In this document: piece by piece, positions 1 through 5,291 of the stretch
Layout of the letters: each line of letters begins with the position of its first letter
Position numbering within the stretch: the stretch's first letter is position 1
Source of the DNA: Campylobacteraceae bacterium
GTDB lineage: Bacteria > Campylobacterota > Campylobacteria > Campylobacterales > Sulfurovaceae
Direction of reading: 5' to 3'
Length of the DNA stretch: 10,530 bases
NCBI GenBank assembly: GCA_026995985.1
Contig: JALWNF010000222.1
Coordinates: 1 to 10,530 of the forward strand
Notes under the pieces: generated by a model
Seen by the model: only the letters and a program-made list of their open reading frames with translations
What the model was told of the DNA's origin: nothing
Databases searched by the model: none
Program-made: the position numbers and the translations under genes

Positions 1-18
1 ATATAAGGTCTAACCAAT

Positions 19-513
19 ATGACAAAAATTTATAAACTATTTTTACCTTTATTTTTACTCTTAACACCTCTTTTAGCCTCTGACAAGAGCTACTCTTTTA
101 TTGGAATTCAAACAGGAGCATCAAAAATAGATAAAAACTATACTCCATCTATAGGTTTAAAATATGGTATTCAAAAAGATAATGCAAGAACCTCTTTAAT
201 ATATAGTTACGACAAAAAAAGCAATAAAAAGCTTCAAATGCTACTTCTTCAAGTAGATATGGGTATCTTTAACAATGCTTTTAAAAACTCTTATTTAAAA
301 CCTTATCTAGGAGCAACATTTGGTGTTTTAGAGGAAAAAAGAGCAAAACTTACAAGAGATAGAGGCTATGTTTATGGTCTTAACACAGGCTTAGCATATA
401 TTTTAAATGGAGATTTTGATATTGATTTAGGGTACAGGTATTTAAAAACATCAAAACTCAAAAATATTGACGAGATTAACAATCTTAATCTCTCTATGCA
501 CTACTTTTACTAG
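19..513 (+). CDS. Small outer-membrane beta-barrel protein, hypothetical
   Basis: A 164-residue protein exported to the outer membrane. Residues 1-20 form a typical signal peptide: a Lys near the start, a Leu/Phe-rich core and a likely cut after LLA before SDKSYSF. The mature part alternates polar and hydrophobic residues in short strands separated by charged turns, with Gly/Tyr-rich segments (for example GLKYG, LIYSY, YLGATFGV, YGLNTGLAYI, DLGYRY). It ends in the aromatic tail HYFY, as expected of a barrel recognised by the BAM machinery. The size fits an eight-stranded barrel of the OmpA-like/OmpW-like type. The start is supported by AAGG at 5-8. The gene ends 40 bases before the pyrD start and may be read into it. 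The exact family and ligand are not recognisable; a structural or adhesive role is as likely as transport. Confidence 0.8.
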   Translation: MTKIYKLFLPLFLLLTPLLASDKSYSFIGIQTGASKIDKNYTPSIGLKYGIQKDNARTSLIYSYDKKSNKKLQMLLLQVDMGIFNNAFKNSYLKPYLGATFGVLEEKRAKLTRDRGYVYGLNTGLAYILNGDFDIDLGYRYLKTSKLKNIDEINNLNLSMHYFY

Positions 514-521
514 AAAAAAAG

Positions 522-527
522 TATAAT
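522..527 (+). promoter_or_regulatory. Candidate -10 box for pyrD
   Basis: A perfect TATAAT sits 26 bases before the pyrD ATG at 554. It would start transcription near 533-535, giving a leader of about 20 bases that contains the GGAG ribosome binding site. No clear -35 box is visible, which is usual in Campylobacterota. The box overlaps the left arm of the hairpin described for 525-551, so transcripts starting here would lack that arm. It is a sequence match only. Confidence 0.35.
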
Positions 528-551
528 ACTCCAATTTTTTATTGGAGTATT
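525..551 (+). promoter_or_regulatory. RBS-sequestering hairpin before pyrD
   Basis: The arms AATACTCCAAT (525-535) and ATTGGAGTATT (541-551) are exact reverse complements of 11 bases around a T5 loop. The right arm contains GGAG (544-547), the only good ribosome binding site for the pyrD ATG at 554. In an mRNA reading through from the upstream barrel gene, the site would therefore be paired. No U-run follows the stem, so a plain intrinsic terminator is less likely, though the hairpin may still stop or slow transcription or protect the upstream 3' end. Confidence 0.6.
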
Positions 552-553
552 TT

Positions 554-1618
554 ATGTCACTTTTTTCTTACCAAACTATTAAAAACATTCTGTTTCAACT
601 CAACCCTGAAACTGCTCATAGCCTTACAGGTCTAGTCCTTAAAACAGCTCCTTATGCCCCTTTGTTATTTCAGATTCCAAAAAATCACTACTTTGTCAAC
701 AACCAAATGTTGCACCAAGAGTTTTTTGGAACAACCTTTAAAAATCCTGTAGGTCTTGGAGCTGGTTTTGATAAAAATGGAGAGTATATAAAAGCTATGC
801 CATCGCTTGGTTTTGGCTTTACCGAGATAGGAACAGTGACCCCTAAGCCACAAGTAGGAAACCCACGCCCAAGACTCTTTAGACTAAAAGAGGAGCGTTC
901 TATTCAAAATGCTATGGGGTTTAACAATCGTGGGGCTGAGTATATGTTAGCTCAACTTAACAAAGTTAAAGATTTTGACTACCCTATTGGCATAAATATT
1001 GGTAAAAACAAAGTTACACCAGAAGATAAAGCACTCAATGACTACCGTATATTGCTAGAGGCATTTAAAGATTATGGCACATATATAGTTGTTAATATCT
1101 CTTCACCAAACACCCCAGGGCTTAGAGATTTACAAAATGAGAAGTTTATCACAGACCTATTTACAATGGCAAAAGAGATTACCTCTAAACCTATTTTACT
1201 TAAAATTGCTCCAGATATGACTCCTGATGATGCCATTGCACTTTGTAAAACAGCTGTTGATGCAGGAGCTTCAGGAATCATAGCTACAAATACAACCATT
1301 GACTACTCTGTTACACCAAATGCAAAAGATTTTGGAGGAATCTCAGGAGCTTTGGTTCGTGAAAAGTCATTTAAACTCTTTCAGGCTATTGGAAAAGAGC
1401 TATATGGAAAGACTCTACTTATCTCTGTAGGTGGCATAGAGACAGCCGAAGATGCCTACAGACGAATAAAGGCGGGGGCTTCTCTAATTCAGGTCTTCTC
1501 TATGCTAATCTACAATGGTCCAAAGATGATAAAAGATATAAATGAAGGGTTAGTTGAACTACTAAAAGTAGATGGATACAAGCATATTTCAGAGGCTATT
1601 GGTGCTGATTATAATTAA
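554..1618 (+). CDS. pyrD: Dihydroorotate dehydrogenase (quinone), class 2
   Basis: Oxidises dihydroorotate to orotate in the fourth step of de novo pyrimidine synthesis, passing electrons through FMN to membrane quinone. The 354-residue length and the N-terminal helical extension with NPETAHSL mark the membrane-bound class 2 enzyme. Visible motifs are AGFDKNG (70-76, FMN and substrate site), NAMGFNN (119-125), and VNISSPNTPGLR, whose second Ser (184) aligns with the class 2 catalytic base (Ser175 in Escherichia coli). Later come KIAPDM, TNTT, GGISG and SVGGI of the TIM-barrel FMN phosphate site. The ATG at 554 is preferred over the in-frame TTG at 542, because the TTG overlaps the GGAG ribosome binding site (544-547) that sits six bases before 554. 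A 19-bp palindrome follows the stop directly. Confidence 0.96.
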   Translation: MSLFSYQTIKNILFQLNPETAHSLTGLVLKTAPYAPLLFQIPKNHYFVNNQMLHQEFFGTTFKNPVGLGAGFDKNGEYIKAMPSLGFGFTEIGTVTPKPQVGNPRPRLFRLKEERSIQNAMGFNNRGAEYMLAQLNKVKDFDYPIGINIGKNKVTPEDKALNDYRILLEAFKDYGTYIVVNISSPNTPGLRDLQNEKFITDLFTMAKEITSKPILLKIAPDMTPDDAIALCKTAVDAGASGIIATNTTIDYSVTPNAKDFGGISGALVREKSFKLFQAIGKELYGKTLLISVGGIETAEDAYRRIKAGASLIQVFSMLIYNGPKMIKDINEGLVELLKVDGYKHISEAIGADYN

Positions 1619-1621
1619 TTT

Positions 1622-1661
1622 TATTATTTTTTATGTAACTAAAGTTACATAAAAAATAATA
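1622..1661. repeat. 19-bp perfect palindrome after pyrD (terminator-like or CRP/FNR-type site)
   Basis: Bases 1622-1640 and 1643-1661 are exact reverse complements around AA. The core TGTAAC-TAAA-GTTACA (1634-1649) has the two-half-site shape of CRP/FNR-family operators. The outer part is T-run then A-run, so the U-rich side comes before the stem instead of after it, unlike a standard intrinsic terminator. It lies three bases past the pyrD stop, so a role at the pyrD 3' end is the simplest reading. A regulator site for the peroxidase gene about 250 bases downstream is possible but distant. Confidence 0.5.
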
Positions 1662-1683
1662 TAAAAATGTTAATATATGTTTA

Positions 1684-1760
1684 TGGGAACACATCTTAGG
1701 TTGATTATAACTTTCCCCCCCCTATTTTATTTATACAACAACCTAACGTTGTTGTTCCCA
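1684..1760. repeat. Inverted-repeat element with C8 tract (REP/MITE-like)
   Basis: The 77-bp unit begins TGGGAACA and ends TGTTCCCA. Inside these, TTAGGTTG (1696-1703) pairs with CAACCTAA (1739-1746), so each end is a related arm of about 20-22 bases in opposite orientation. The right arm also folds on itself (ACAACAAC at 1735-1742 with GTTGTTGT at 1748-1755). The 35-base centre holds eight C in a row (1715-1722), striking in this AT-rich DNA. This resembles a pair of inverted REP units or a small non-autonomous element. No target duplication is evident and no second copy is seen in the window. Together with the palindrome at 1622-1661 it fills most of the 1619-1900 gap. Confidence 0.5.
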
Positions 1761-1814
1761 CTATCACTTTATATACTATCACACATAACTCTCAAAGTAT
1801 AAAAATAGATGTTT

Positions 1815-1820
1815 TATAAT
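1815..1820 (+). promoter_or_regulatory. Candidate -10 box for cytochrome c peroxidase
   Basis: A TATAAT hexamer lies 80 bases before the peroxidase ATG, within a T-rich then A-rich stretch. TATACT at 1866-1871 is a second, nearer option. Neither has a clear -35 partner, so the assignment is weak. Confidence 0.25.
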
Positions 1821-1900
1821 TTGAGTAAAAATATTAGTAATCAGTATTATTTAAATTAAATAGACTATACTTTCATCTAAAACTATATAGGATAGATAAA

Positions 1901-2920
1901 ATGAAAAAAGCTTTTCTGTTAGCTTCCATAATAAGTGTAGGAGCTGTAGCAAATAATCCTCTAATTAAACAAGCAACTGATGCAGGACTAAAACCTCTTC
2001 CTAAATCAGAAGCAGAGATACTTAAGTTGGTAGACAACACTAAAAATCCCATTACTAAAGCTAAAGTTGAATTAGGAAAAAAACTATACTTTGACCCACG
2101 CCTATCAAAGAGTGGACTTATTAGCTGTAATACTTGCCACAACTTAGCACTAGGAGGAGTAGATGGTGTTGAGGCTGCTATCGGTCATAAGTGGACAGCA
2201 AATCCTCACCATCTTAACTCACCAACAGTTTATAACTCAGTATTTAACCAAAGACAATTCTGGGACGGACGTAGCCCTGATTTAGAAGACCAAGCACAAG
2301 GTCCTATTCAAGCTGCACCTGAAATGGCAGCACCTAAAGAGTTAATAGTTGGACGTATTAACTCTATTCCTCAATATGTATCTGAGTTTAAAGAGGCATA
2401 TGGAAAAGATGTAAAGATTGACTTTAAAAAGATAGCAGATACAATTGCAACTTTTGAGAGAACTCTAGTTACTCCTTCTCGTTATGATGCTTTCCTATCT
2501 GGAGATGAAAAGAGCCTTACAAAAGAGGAGCAAGAGGGGCTTAAACTATTTATAGACAAAGGGTGTGCATCTTGTCACAATGGAGTAGCTCTTGGTGGAG
2601 GTATGCAACCATTTGATACTAATAAAAAATATAAATATAAAAATGTAGGAGATTTCAAAGGTGACAAAAATGGTATGGTTAGAGTACCAACTCTACGCAA
2701 TATTGAAGAGACAGCACCATACTTTCATAATGGTAAAATTTGGAGTCTAAAAGAGGCAGTACAAGAGATGGGAACTACTCAACTATCTATAAAAATTTCA
2801 GAAAAAGATGCCAATAAGATTGTTACGTTTTTAAAATCTCTTACAGGCAAAAAACCAAATATCCAGTATCCTACTCTTCCTCCAAGTACAGAGAAGACTG
2901 CTAAACCTGATATAAAATAG
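1901..2920 (+). CDS. Di-haem cytochrome c peroxidase, periplasmic
   Basis: Reduces hydrogen peroxide to water in the periplasm using electrons from small c-type cytochromes. The 339-residue protein starts with a signal peptide (MKKAFLLASIISVGAVA). It has two CxxCH haem sites: CNTCH at 76-80 (low-potential peroxidatic haem) and CASCH at 222-226 (high-potential electron-entry haem). His96, 16 residues past the first haem His, matches the spacing of the switchable distal ligand His71 in the Pseudomonas enzyme. Met290 in EMGTTQL fits the axial Met of the second haem. SPTVYNS, FWDGR and RVPTLRNI are typical of the CCP/MauG family. AGGA (1889-1892) precedes the start. The gene stands alone after a 280-base gap. 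CcpA and Cj0020c/Cj0358 are names used for such enzymes, but I cannot choose among them. A MauG-type role is less likely given the Met and the length. Confidence 0.95.
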   Translation: MKKAFLLASIISVGAVANNPLIKQATDAGLKPLPKSEAEILKLVDNTKNPITKAKVELGKKLYFDPRLSKSGLISCNTCHNLALGGVDGVEAAIGHKWTANPHHLNSPTVYNSVFNQRQFWDGRSPDLEDQAQGPIQAAPEMAAPKELIVGRINSIPQYVSEFKEAYGKDVKIDFKKIADTIATFERTLVTPSRYDAFLSGDEKSLTKEEQEGLKLFIDKGCASCHNGVALGGGMQPFDTNKKYKYKNVGDFKGDKNGMVRVPTLRNIEETAPYFHNGKIWSLKEAVQEMGTTQLSIKISEKDANKIVTFLKSLTGKKPNIQYPTLPPSTEKTAKPDIK

Positions 2921-2930
2921 AAAATTATAA

Positions 2931-2949
2931 AGGAGGTTTCTTGCCTCCT
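2931..2949 (-). terminator. Hairpin between convergent genes
   Basis: AGGAGG (2931-2936) pairs with CCTCCT (2944-2949) around a seven-base loop, between the stops of the peroxidase gene (plus) and the DUF2400 gene (minus). Read on the minus strand, the stem is followed by TTTATAATTTT, which makes a short intrinsic terminator for the minus-strand operon plausible. On the plus strand no U-run follows, so its effect on the peroxidase transcript is less clear. Confidence 0.5.
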
Positions 2950-2953
2950 CTAA

Positions 2954-3700
2954 CTATACTATCCCCTCTTGCCCTAATCTATAGAGTGCAAAATCATACT
3001 TTATTGGGTCATCTTTATCAAATTTTTTTAAAGTCTCGGTTAACTCTAATACAGCTTTCATATCGTAAGTTTTTCTCTTTAGTAATCCAAGCTTTTGAGA
3101 TACTTTAAAGGTGTGTGTATCTAAAGGTATAAGCAAATCTTTTTTATCTATCTTTGACCATAGCCCCATATCAAGCTCATTTTTTCTTACCATCCAACGC
3201 AGATACATCAAATAACGCTTATAAGTTCCTGCTCCTTCTAACTTTTTAGGTACTGAACCCACTAAAAATTTATATCCCCTACTCTCATAAGGATAGACCT
3301 CTTTTAGATGCTCTATAAAGTTCCAAAGTCCATCTAAAATATTCTGCTCTTTTTTATAGCCATCATAAAAGATACTCTCTATACTATCAACCTCTTTTAG
3401 ACGTTTTAGGGCAATAAAAATAGATGATACATCTTGAGCATTTTGAAAACGGTAGTAGTGACTAGACAACTCTTTTTTTATCTTTTTATCAGAGGCTTCA
3501 AGTAAAGAGAACTCCAAAGAGTCCAAAAATTTAATAATCGCCTTTACATTTCCATAAGCAAACAAAGCACAAATAAGTGAAATAGTCTCATCATTATACC
3601 TTTTTGCAATCAATAAAGGGTCAGGCTTCTGCTTAGTTATCTCATTTGAGACATCTCTTTTTTTAACCTCTTGCTCTAAAATCTCTCTAATCTTCTTCAA
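2954..3700 (-). CDS. DUF2400 / TIGR02757 family protein
   Basis: A 248-residue cytoplasmic protein of a conserved family without an assigned reaction. Family hallmarks are KPDPLLIAKRYND (25-37), ICALFAYGN (43-51), LRWMVRKNELDMGLW (167-181), IPLDTHTFKVSQKLGLL (191-207) and the C-terminal KYDFALYRLGQE (234-245). The LDTHTFKVSQKLGL segment looks like the catalytic-Asp stretch VDTHxFRVxNRLG of HhH-GPD DNA glycosylases such as endonuclease III and MutY, with Asp194 in the place of the catalytic Asp. This suggests a DNA-lesion or DNA-binding role, but it is inference. The start is TTG at 3700, overlapping the last codons of the upstream cysteine protein by 14 bases, with AAGGAAG just upstream. Translational coupling is likely. 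No iron-sulfur cysteines are present. Confidence 0.88.
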   Translation of the reverse strand: MKKIREILEQEVKKRDVSNEITKQKPDPLLIAKRYNDETISLICALFAYGNVKAIIKFLDSLEFSLLEASDKKIKKELSSHYYRFQNAQDVSSIFIALKRLKEVDSIESIFYDGYKKEQNILDGLWNFIEHLKEVYPYESRGYKFLVGSVPKKLEGAGTYKRYLMYLRWMVRKNELDMGLWSKIDKKDLLIPLDTHTFKVSQKLGLLKRKTYDMKAVLELTETLKKFDKDDPIKYDFALYRLGQEGIV

Positions 3701-3989
3701 CTATAGTATCTTCCTTTAGTTCAATATTTTTAAATTTTGGTATACCAACTATAACAGAATCATTAGAGTTATTAATAGCTACACAAATACTCTCTCCTAA
3801 CTCTCTTTGTAGTGCCATCACTTCTCCTTTTGTATAACCTCCTACAAAAGTAATCTTCTCTTCACAACCATCACAAAAACGTCCACCTATAACCTCTTTC
3901 ATATCTTCCCACTTTTTCTCTCGTGGACAAGTTATACCAATATCTTTATGTGTAAATAGATTTATCTCTTTTTTATTATAACTATTCAT
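3687..3989 (-). CDS. Small four-cysteine protein, putative zinc-binding
   Basis: A 100-residue protein with Cys21, Cys39, Cys42 and Cys69. The segment TCPREKKWEDM followed by GGRFCDGCEEKITF has the pattern C-P-x(4)-W-x-x-M ... GRFC-x-x-C-x-K seen in small domains found mainly in Bacteroidota proteins; two or more of these cysteines probably bind a metal. No signal peptide or membrane helix is visible, so it is probably cytoplasmic. The acidic tail (ELKEDTIVEED) is probably disordered. The ATG at 3989 is chosen over a GTG at 4022 because AAGGAAG stands just before it. Its end overlaps the start of the DUF2400 gene, which suggests that both products are made together and act in a related process. 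The function is not known to me. Confidence 0.82.
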   Translation of the reverse strand: MNSYNKKEINLFTHKDIGITCPREKKWEDMKEVIGGRFCDGCEEKITFVGGYTKGEVMALQRELGESICVAINNSNDSVIVGIPKFKNIELKEDTIVEED

Positions 3990-4020
3990 CTTTACTTCCT
4001 TATGATAAAGTATATAAAAC

Positions 4021-4026
4021 ACTATA
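4021..4026 (-). promoter_or_regulatory. Candidate extended -10 box for the cysteine protein / DUF2400 pair
   Basis: On the minus strand the sequence reads TGT-TATAGT, an extended -10 box (TG, one base, then the hexamer). Transcription would begin near 4014 and leave a leader of about 25 bases holding the AAGGAAG ribosome binding site. TATACT at 4014-4009 is an alternative. The rest of the 4023-4197 space shows nothing else apart from the hairpin at 4172-4204. Confidence 0.3.
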
Positions 4027-4171
4027 ACATTTTTAAGCTATATACAACTAAAAAAAACACACTAATAGATATTTTTTTACTAAAATTTTTATCATCTAAG
4101 TTTGACAGAATATCATATCCACAATTTTATAAGGCTTTTCTCAAATAGAGTACAAAACATAGAATAGGCAT

Positions 4172-4204
4172 TTTGTAGGAGTAACTAGTTAACTATCCTA
4201 CAAA
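4172..4204 (-). terminator. Hairpin at the end of the flavin reductase gene
   Basis: TTTGTAGGA (4172-4180) and TCCTACAAA (4196-4204) are exact nine-base reverse complements around a 15-base loop that itself contains the palindromes TAACTAGTTA and TAGTTAACTA. The minus-strand stop codon at 4200-4198 lies inside the right arm. No U-run follows on the minus strand, so termination is uncertain; it may act as a 3'-end stabiliser. Confidence 0.35.
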
Positions 4205-4794
4205 TTAATAGAAGGGGCATCAATCTCCTCACCCAAAAAAGCATAACTCCCTCCAACTCTAGCTACAGGATTAAAACTTATGCTTATCTTATCCTTATTA
4301 CTTATAAACCTATCATCTACAAAAATCTCTTTTACATTCATCACCAATGGAATGGTCTTTCCCCCACCTAAATCTATCTCTTGATTAAAGTCACAAAAGT
4401 AGGCTACAGGTACTCCCTCTACCATAGGTGGATACCCCTCAATTACACTTTTAGTCTCTATATTAAACACCTCTGCTTCACTTAACGATTTATCTAAACT
4501 CTTAGAGCTAAAGTGCATCTTCTCCAAATGATCCTTGCTTACCATACAGATAGTACACTTTTTATGTTTACGAATATTAGCCAAGGTATCTTTAGGTGTC
4601 CCATCTGACTTATGACCCACAGAGATTAAAACAGAAGCAGGTTCAGAAGAGAGTCCTATAAAATAAGAAAATGGAGCAATGTTTACTACTCCCTCATCTT
4701 CAGTTACTACCCATGCAATAGGTCTTGGAATGATTGTTTGAGACATTAGTTTGTATTTTTCGTTTAGGTTGTTGTTTTTTAGATTGAATAGCAC
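4198..4794 (-). CDS. Flavin reductase-like FMN-binding split-barrel protein
   Basis: A 198-residue cytoplasmic flavoprotein of the flavin reductase-like (FMN-binding split barrel) family. Members bind FMN and reduce flavins or other small substrates with NAD(P)H; the substrate here cannot be read from sequence. Family segments are TIIPRPIAWVVT (20-31), VNIAPFSYFIGLSSEP (37-52, FMN phosphate region), KDTLANIRKHKKCTICMVS (68-86) and the C-terminal NPVARVGGSYAFLGE (175-189). The start is GTG at 4794, with AAGGAA eight bases before. The only other candidate, Met17, would cut into the conserved IIPRPIAWV region. A palindrome ATTTGCAAAT (4820-4829) overlaps a TACAAT -10 candidate (4820-4815, minus strand) just upstream and could be an operator. 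The gene is monocistronic as far as can be seen. Confidence 0.9.
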   Translation of the reverse strand: MLFNLKNNNLNEKYKLMSQTIIPRPIAWVVTEDEGVVNIAPFSYFIGLSSEPASVLISVGHKSDGTPKDTLANIRKHKKCTICMVSKDHLEKMHFSSKSLDKSLSEAEVFNIETKSVIEGYPPMVEGVPVAYFCDFNQEIDLGGGKTIPLVMNVKEIFVDDRFISNKDKISISFNPVARVGGSYAFLGEEIDAPSINL

Positions 4795-4858
4795 TTTTTC
4801 AATTCCTTATTTAAATTGTATTTGCAAATTAAGCTTAAAATAGTACCGATTATTCTCT

Positions 4859-5171
4859 TTATATCTTACATTTAGTAGAACTAAGACTATCTAATTTAAT
4901 ATTGTCAATCAAATACTTATCTACAACCGTTTTAAAATAGATTAAATCTAGCAGATATACTTCTCCTATTTTAGTAGCCATCATTTACCTCATTTGTTCC
5001 ATTCCACTTTTCACTTGCTCTTAGTGAACCTAACTCTCCCAAATCGTAGATTATGGAAGAGGATTGCGAATTATATTTTGTTCAAAAGATTACAGCATTA
5101 GTAAAATCAGCAATCTTCTTTTTGTAAAAGTTATATTCATCTTTATTTTTTTGGGATAGAATGGGTAAAAA
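4859..5171 (-). pseudogene. Decayed minus-strand reading frame in a gene-free stretch
   Basis: No intact gene lies between 4795 and 5291. On the minus strand one frame is open from 5171 to 4974 except for a single TGA (5084-5082). It reads protein-like sequence on both sides: KDEYNFYKKKIADFTNAVIF before the TGA, and IIYDLGELGSLRASEKW after it. It has no usable start codon. It ends in a TAA (4973-4971) that overlaps the ATG (4981) of a second short frame of 40 codons ending at 4859, which begins MATKIGEVYLLD and has GAGG just upstream. The most likely reading is a relic of one gene broken by a stop and a frameshift. The 40-codon frame could alternatively be a real small gene. I do not recognise the ancestor. 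Confidence 0.4.
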
Positions 5172-5188
5172 CTATACACATAATCAGT

Positions 5189-5194
5189 TATAAT
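5189..5194 (+). promoter_or_regulatory. Candidate -10 box for the beta-helix gene
   Basis: TATAAT lies about 98 bases before the ATG. A second option is TTGAAT (5222-5227) with TAGAAT (5247-5252), which have a wide spacer of 19. The tract also holds a tetranucleotide run (ACTC three times and a bit, 5253-5265) between promoter and start. The assignment is weak. Confidence 0.25.
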
Positions 5195-5291
5195 TAGTAT
5201 ATTTTTATTTTTTAACAATTATTGAATTTTATTAAAATACGCATGATAGAATACTCACTCACTCAAAAAATATTTTGAAAAAGGATTTTTG

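Noticed and set aside
542..553. TTG start four codons before the chosen pyrD start
   Set aside because: The TTG overlaps the GGAG site that serves the ATG at 554, and it has no ribosome binding site of its own.
665..853. Minus-strand open frames inside pyrD (also 1072-1299), the peroxidase gene (1873-2142) and uup (8549-8866)
   Set aside because: They are antisense shadows of strongly conserved genes, with no family resemblance of their own.
1683..1802. Short plus-strand frame of 39 codons running through the C8 tract (a change of tract length would switch its frame)
   Set aside because: It has no ribosome binding site, lies entirely on the inverted-repeat element and its translation is low-complexity. 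The frame is better explained as chance on a repeat.
5082..5084. TGA as a selenocysteine codon in the minus-strand frame
   Set aside because: The frame has no start codon, no recognisable selenoprotein family, and no evident SECIS-like stem directly after the TGA. Decay is the simpler reading.
5253..5265. ACTC tetranucleotide run as a phase-variation repeat
   Set aside because: Only about three copies are present and they lie outside coding sequence, which is too short to suggest slippage.
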